Shown here one piece after another: positions 59,917-64,000 of a stretch of DNA of 64,000 bases. Source of the stretch: Methanobacterium sp. (GTDB lineage: Archaea; Methanobacteriota; Methanobacteria; Methanobacteriales; Methanobacteriaceae); NCBI RefSeq assembly GCF_016217785.1, contig NZ_JACRGA010000025.1, positions 124,001 through 188,000 on the forward strand, given 5' to 3'. The notes below the pieces were generated by a model that did not search any database, had not been told where the DNA came from, and worked only from the letters and a program-made list of their open reading frames with translations. Position numbers and translations under genes: made by a program. Position 1 is the first letter of the stretch; every line of letters begins with the position of its first letter.

Positions 59917-60591
59917 TCATTGTGTCTTTTTATGAGTTCCTACTTCGGCATTTTCATCCTTTTTGAAGCCATTCTTGTATTCTACAAGTTCAATTTCACA
60001 ACCAGGCCCTATTTCTATGTTATTTCCCCTCACAACTTTGGCCTGAGTATTCTCAAGATAGATGTCATCTCCTTCGATTGTATCTACCGTAAGTTCTTTA
60101 CTAGACATAATCCTGCTTTTTAGACCCAATAAATCATATTTTCCTTTTCTTTTAACTGTGATTTTCTCGCCGCCTATTTCACGTGCTCTAGATGCCCCAT
60201 ATAAACTAAGTTTTAATTCACCAGCGTTTAAAAGTCCCTCGATAGCAAATGTTCCTGCTATGTTGAAAATTTCGGCATTACAATCCCCATCAACATCAAT
60301 ACTTCCATGGATCTCTGCCTTGTTTACAGATAGATTCCCATTAACGTCAGCCGTCCCATGAATTTTCGCTCTTTCTGCTTCAAGATTTCCTTTGATTGAA
60401 TTACTGCCGTACACCTCAACCGATTCAGCTTTTACATTGCCATTTATATCACATCGCCCATTAATTTTCAATTTGATACAGTCCAAATCACCAGCTATTC
60501 TCCCTTCTCCATTTACAATTACATCGTTGTAATTTCCTCCAGCAGAACTTGACTGACCATTGATTTTTAAGTCTCCTATCCTTTCTTTCAT
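59917..60591 (-). CDS. Bactofilin-like polymer-forming protein
   Basis: The 224-residue protein is almost entirely a right-handed beta-helix by pattern, with repeats of the form (V/I)xGxxxINGxxxA(E/D) such as NDVIVNGEGRIAGDL, VKAESVEVYGS and AEIHGSIDVDGD. It corresponds to polymer-forming cytoskeletal (bactofilin/YhbE-like) proteins, which self-assemble at the membrane. The ATG at 60591 follows GGGGTGATATTT. The DUF4004 gene ends 13 bases upstream, as yhbD lies beside yhbE and yhbF in Bacillus. Confidence 0.82.
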   Translation of the reverse strand: MKERIGDLKINGQSSSAGGNYNDVIVNGEGRIAGDLDCIKLKINGRCDINGNVKAESVEVYGSNSIKGNLEAERAKIHGTADVNGNLSVNKAEIHGSIDVDGDCNAEIFNIAGTFAIEGLLNAGELKLSLYGASRAREIGGEKITVKRKGKYDLLGLKSRIMSSKELTVDTIEGDDIYLENTQAKVVRGNNIEIGPGCEIELVEYKNGFKKDENAEVGTHKKTQ

Positions 60592-60604
60592 AAATATCAC
60601 CCCA

Positions 60605-61228
60605 TTAATCTATTTTAATTTTTAATTCCTCGATTAAATCCGAAAGATTTACTTTTTCAATGATTTTCATGCTGTTTTCAAAGTAAATATCACAAACACT
60701 TGAAACTAAACAGCAGCTTGAAATTCCAAGCTTACGTAAGAAAAGTAGTTCTCCACCATTTCCCTTAAATTTAGTATATTCCCCCTCTAAAAGCTTTAAT
60801 ATCATTTCACCCTCTTCAATATTGATTTTTCCAGATTCAAACATTTTATCTAAAATATATAAATAAAGCATTTTCTCAAAGGCAAATTTTTCTACCTCGC
60901 CTCGCTTCTGGGTATAAAAGTCCATGGTTGTTTTCGAAACAATGTTCTGTTCCACTAATTTTCCGCTTTCAAGCACTCTTTCCATTAAGTTTGGAGAAAA
61001 CATATCTGCCAGATCATCCAGAGATACATCTCCTTTCATGCTTTTTATCTTTTTAATTCTATCCATTATTCTAGCTTTTGGAAAGAAGGTTTCCTGACCT
61101 GTAAATGTAGACTTTTTAATGAACCACTCTTCAGGTATGAGATTTTTTCTTTTCCAGCGATATAACTGGCCATAAGATATTCCAGTTACTTTTAATAATT
61201 CTTTTTTCGAAATTAGGTCTTCTACCAT
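60605..61228 (-). CDS. DUF4004 (YhbD-like) helix-turn-helix protein
   Basis: The 207-residue protein begins with a MerR-like helix-turn-helix (ISKKELLKVTGISYGQLYRW, then EEWFIKKSTFTGQETFFPK, about 5-55), and a helical C-terminal domain of about 130 residues. This fits DUF4004, as in Bacillus YhbD. It probably regulates the bactofilin-ABC operon that it starts. GGGAGTATAAAGTT precedes the ATG. The family is mainly known from Firmicutes, which suggests transfer. Confidence 0.78.
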   Translation of the reverse strand: MVEDLISKKELLKVTGISYGQLYRWKRKNLIPEEWFIKKSTFTGQETFFPKARIMDRIKKIKSMKGDVSLDDLADMFSPNLMERVLESGKLVEQNIVSKTTMDFYTQKRGEVEKFAFEKMLYLYILDKMFESGKINIEEGEMILKLLEGEYTKFKGNGGELLFLRKLGISSCCLVSSVCDIYFENSMKIIEKVNLSDLIEELKIKID

Positions 61229-61371
61229 AACTTTATACTCCCGTGATTAGTGTAACAAAACATTGTTACATACTAATTATTTCATTATATTTAAAGATTT
61301 CTCTCACGGAATCAGAAATTTGAATATAATACATTAATGGATAACATTATTAACTATTTTATAAAAAAGTC

Positions 61372-61545
61372 ATGAAGGGAAATAACTGCCTTATTCAGGA
61401 AATCTGGAAATACACCATGGAAATAAAGTAATTAAATACTGGAAACGGTGATTTAAAGTATATATCGGATGTTACAGGGAAAATATATAATCTTTATTTG
61501 AGGAGAGATATCGAGGACATTTATATCGACCAGTCGGGAAAATAG
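61372..61545 (+). pseudogene. Possible decayed gene fragment
   Basis: A frame from ATG 61372 (MKGNNCLIQEIWKY) is broken by one TAA at 61429-61431 and continues in the same frame through GDLKYISDVTGKIYNLYLRR to a TAG at 61543-61545. After that, the +1 frame reads IGNLNNLK. The composition is protein-like, which suggests a gene remnant. It lies in the gap between the DUF4004 gene and the right repeat. No homology recognised; the rest of 61229-61671 holds nothing else. Confidence 0.3.
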
Positions 61546-61558
61546 GAAACCTGAATAA

Positions 61559-61667
61559 TTTAAAAAAAATAGGATTTTTTTGCTTTTATTTCTTTTTAAC
61601 CTTATTTCTGATACTCATTCCAGATAAGGACACCCATCCTATCTTACTCAACCTACTGGCACAAAAT
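61559..61667 (+). repeat. Right copy of the ~110-bp direct repeat
   Basis: Core ATACTCATTCCAGATAAGGA at 61611-61630, followed by CACCCATCCTATCTTACTCAA, then ACAAAATAT. It lies immediately before the 3' end of the convergent cyclase gene and matches the left copy at 56850-56960 in the same orientation. Confidence 0.75.
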
Positions 61668-61671
61668 ATAT

Positions 61672-62406
61672 CTATTCTGATTTGATCTTCACCAGTACAG
61701 TACAGGGAGCACTGTCAATTCCACCAACCTGCCAGGGGATGACCATGACCTCTTCCAGACTCCCTGCTGTTGGAATGGATTCAATATCCAGATCCTCCAC
61801 AAAAAGAAGGGGTTTACCTAAACCATCGTTAGCACTGAAAGCAGTTTGGTGAACGCGAATCATCTCCTCCATCCTACCGTAACGGGACATGGACACCGTG
61901 TCTATAGCCAGACAGGCTAGTTTAGGGAGGTTACTGCGCAGATAAAAAACCGCTTCCGGTGAAATACCCGGATTTTTGGTTAAATATTTTAGAGTATCAG
62001 TATCATGATACTTTCCAAATCCAGTGCGTATCAGGATGCAGTCAAAATCCAGATTATCCACATTGTAGTGTTTAAGTGTGGGGGAAAGATCTTCTTCATG
62101 GATGAGTTCATCCGGTTTTTTTGGGCAATCCACAATAAGGGGTTTTTTAAAGGTCAATTCAGTAGGATCGTAGGTGAAAATAGAACGTCCGTCCTTTAGG
62201 AAATGAGCTGGTGCATCTACATGTGTTCCAGAATGATTTTCAGCAGTTATAACGGAAGTATTGTAACTGTCTCCCACTTTAATCTGATTTTTAGGAGTTA
62301 TGGTTATTTTGGCCAGGTCCGGGTGGACTGGTGTGTCTTCAGTGAGGTTGTAGGAGATTCTTATGTACTTATAATCATTCCCAGAATCATTCTTTTTATT
62401 TTCCAT
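61672..62406 (-). CDS. Cyclase family (kynurenine formamidase-like) metal-dependent hydrolase
   Basis: The 244-residue protein has the family metal motif HSGTHVDAPAHF (58-69, HxGTHxDxPxH) and downstream IRTGFGKYHD and LACLAIDTVSMS. Known members hydrolyse N-formylkynurenine, isatin or related amides; the archaeal substrate is unknown. AGGGAACTAAA precedes the ATG. Its 3' end abuts the right island repeat. Confidence 0.88.
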   Translation of the reverse strand: MENKKNDSGNDYKYIRISYNLTEDTPVHPDLAKITITPKNQIKVGDSYNTSVITAENHSGTHVDAPAHFLKDGRSIFTYDPTELTFKKPLIVDCPKKPDELIHEEDLSPTLKHYNVDNLDFDCILIRTGFGKYHDTDTLKYLTKNPGISPEAVFYLRSNLPKLACLAIDTVSMSRYGRMEEMIRVHQTAFSANDGLGKPLLFVEDLDIESIPTAGSLEEVMVIPWQVGGIDSAPCTVLVKIKSE

Positions 62407-62527
62407 TTTAGTTCCCTATTTTTGTTTTAAAGTGTATGAATTTCAAAGGATCAATTTTCAGGGTAACGTTTCAATGAACTATTATTAAGGGTAAAGTTTC
62501 AACGACTCTCTTTTCAAACAAGATTTT

Positions 62528-63595
62528 TTAAAAAATTTCCCGGCACAACTCCTCAGTTTTAGTCCTTATATCATCAATATGAACTCCCTTAAGCTGGGCA
62601 GCTAGCATTGCCCCTCCCGCACCCACACCTTCTTTCACTACCCCCTGGGTGTATTTTTTAAGTCCCTGGTTTTCAGATTTTTCAAATCCAGGATCAACTG
62701 CGAAGATGTTTATAGGGGCGATTTGCCTGGCAATGTAGTTTATATCAGCAGTTTCATCAGTGGCCACGAAAATGGTGGTGGCTATGGAAACATCATCAAA
62801 ATTAAAATCTTTTGTTGCTTCTTTTAAGAATGCGCATACTGCGGTCATCTGGGTCCCGCCAGCCAGGGTTACTGGTACTGTGCTGCCTGCTGTGATTCCA
62901 GCCACTGCAGGGATCATCGGGTCTCCCACTGCCCCCACTGCCTGGAATGGATCCAGGGGGAGGTCATCCATCAAACCAGCAGCTTCCAGGCCGTTTTCAA
63001 CTGTCTGGCGCTTAAGAGTGTGGGGGTTTTCTGGTGTGCTTCCACTGACCTTACCCCATGCTTCATATCCCATGGCTTCCAGAACACCCAGGGCAGTGGT
63101 GGTTCCTGCAGGGGTGCTTTCACCAATTATCAGGTGATCGGTGAGTTTGGAAAGAGTCTTTCCCAGTATTTTTCCCTTATTAAATATTTCCACAGGATTA
63201 CTGACCGCATCACCGGTTATAATATTCCTACCCTGCTTATCATTGATATTCACATAAGGAATTGAGGGTTTAACAGCTGCACCCGCATCAGCAACTAAAA
63301 ATGGGATATTTGCCATTTCAAGTGAGGCTTTGGTTATTACTGCAGGAGTGGGGGCTGCTTCACCACCAACCACGGTTTGCGGGATTTCTGGAAGGCATTG
63401 TGGTGCGCCATGGATTATTAATTCCACATCAGCTGCAGGAGTGTAATCAGTTAATTCAGGTGATGCCCCTGCCCCGGTGATTCCAGGTATTCGTGAAGTT
63501 AAAGTGGTGGCAATAACGCATAAAAATAATGATTCTTTATTCTGTAATTTATGAAGTGTATCTCGTGATCCGAAACTCTTAATAGATTTATCCAT
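62528..63595 (-). CDS. cobT: Nicotinate-nucleotide-dependent phosphoribosyltransferase, archaeal CobT family
   Basis: The 355-residue protein belongs to the archaeal CobT/UPF0284 family, which activates the lower base of cobamides by forming an alpha-ribazole-type phosphate. Visible blocks are ITGAGASPELTDYTPAAD, APTPAVITKASLEMANIP, GESTPAGTTTALGVLEAMGY, GDPMIPAVAGI and the C-terminal GVGAGGAMLAAQLKG. The ATG at 63595 follows AGAGGAATTGGT; an in-frame upstream start would add 13 residues. Methanogens need cobamides for Mtr, so a role there is expected. Confidence 0.88.
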   Translation of the reverse strand: MDKSIKSFGSRDTLHKLQNKESLFLCVIATTLTSRIPGITGAGASPELTDYTPAADVELIIHGAPQCLPEIPQTVVGGEAAPTPAVITKASLEMANIPFLVADAGAAVKPSIPYVNINDKQGRNIITGDAVSNPVEIFNKGKILGKTLSKLTDHLIIGESTPAGTTTALGVLEAMGYEAWGKVSGSTPENPHTLKRQTVENGLEAAGLMDDLPLDPFQAVGAVGDPMIPAVAGITAGSTVPVTLAGGTQMTAVCAFLKEATKDFNFDDVSIATTIFVATDETADINYIARQIAPINIFAVDPGFEKSENQGLKKYTQGVVKEGVGAGGAMLAAQLKGVHIDDIRTKTEELCREIF

Positions 63596-63928
63596 ACCAA
63601 TTCCTCTTTTTAAAAATAATTTGAAAAATTCCAACTAAAATTTGTCTGACTATAAAATAGGGTAAGGTTCTATATAAAAATAAATTTCATTTGAGAAATA
63701 AATTGGGATTATCAGTCACTATCTCGGTGAAAATAGAATAAGGATGAAAAAGAGATAATGGGAAAGAAATAATGAAATGGGTGTAAAATCACTTGTAAAA
63801 AAAATCTGGAATATTACAGAGAATCTTTATGATAAATCAATCGGATTATACTCAATTAATTATAAATCTAAAAAATAAGTCATTTACATAAATTAAAATC
63901 ATTTTATGCTATTTAGAGTGTGATACAC
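63596..63928. other. Divergent region between cobT and kae1
   Basis: CTATATAAAAAT at about 63670-63681 is a TATA candidate on the plus strand, and CTATTTTATAG near 63646-63656 on the minus strand could serve cobT. No gene or repeat is seen. Confidence 0.4.
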
Positions 63929-64000
63929 TTGATATGTATAGGTTTAGAGGGAACAGCGGAAAAAACTGGTGTGGGAATTGTGGATTCAGAAGGGAACATA
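63929..64000 (+). CDS. kae1: tRNA N6-adenosine threonylcarbamoyltransferase Kae1 (5' end only)
   Basis: The window ends 24 codons into this gene. The visible residues include LEGTAEKTGVGIVDSEGN, which match the start of archaeal Kae1 (GIEGTAEKTGVGI), the catalytic ASKHA protein of the KEOPS complex that makes t6A37 in tRNA. In many methanogens it is fused to the Bud32 kinase, which cannot be checked here. The start appears to be TTG at 63929 after GAGTGTGATA. Confidence 0.85.
   Translation, partial: MICIGLEGTAEKTGVGIVDSEGNI

Overview
The window is about 64 kb of a methanogenic archaeon, most likely a mesophilic Methanobacteriales member such as Methanobacterium. The diagnostic genes are F420-dependent methylene-H4MPT dehydrogenase (mtd), the F430 enzyme CfbB, a methanogenesis marker 12 protein, a fused Fae-Hps, archaeal-type ThrS, Alba, TrpB2, an archaeal signal peptidase and the start of Kae1. 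Genes carry GGTGAT or GGAGG type ribosome binding sites and TATA-box promoters. Most of the window is ordinary chromosome.

Layout. 0-10 kb: end of an ornithine cyclodeaminase-family gene, a LysE exporter, a HAD phosphatase, TMEM175-like and DUF6790-like membrane proteins, a DUF362 ferredoxin, a TIM-barrel isomerase, then a PadR regulator with its ABC exporter and a membrane-anchored PQQ-like beta-propeller. 10-20 kb: Alba, two tandem response regulator-PAS proteins, leuA, a DUF63/PHP/DUF1786 operon, trpB2 and fae-hps. 20-25 kb: a redox cluster (two iron-sulfur flavoproteins, a flavodoxin partner, an 8-Cys ferredoxin overlapping hisB, a second TMEM175, a flavodoxin) and an HD protein. 25-38 kb: mtd, a lipoprotein, a Wzy-like polymerase, cfbB, a radical SAM DNA-repair-type protein, a ParA with a small LGRGLDALI-bearing partner, an M24 peptidase, thrS and an MgtC/DUF4010 transporter. 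38-56 kb: ilvD, signal peptidase, argS, a TetR regulator, argF, a frameshifted coiled-coil gene, purD, ilvB-ilvN-ilvC, methanogenesis marker 12, surE, a membrane Mrr-like protein, two tRNA-Val genes and ilvE. 56-64 kb: uppP, a small AT-rich block bounded by two similar ~110-bp direct repeats (membrane protein with a HEPN-like RxxxxH motif, ABC exporter, bactofilin-like protein, DUF4004 regulator, gene remnant), a cyclase-family hydrolase, cobT and the start of kae1.

Functional theme. Most of branched-chain amino acid synthesis is present (ilvB, ilvN, ilvC, ilvD, ilvE, leuA), but spread over four loci. Arginine, histidine and purine steps and two aminoacyl-tRNA synthetases add to a housekeeping character.

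Most interesting points: (1) ParA paired with a 140-residue protein that has the ParB N-terminal ParA-activating motif but no ParB DNA-binding domain, flanked on both sides by TTATAAGTTATAA repeats that also occur at two other loci; (2) two clusters of three TTCTAC(A/T)GTAGAA palindromes in separate intergenic regions; (3) the direct-repeat-bounded island carrying a Firmicutes-like DUF4004/bactofilin/ABC operon; (4) an A9 homopolymer frameshift splitting a conserved-looking coiled-coil gene. No CRISPR-cas locus, insertion sequence, integrase or rRNA gene was seen.
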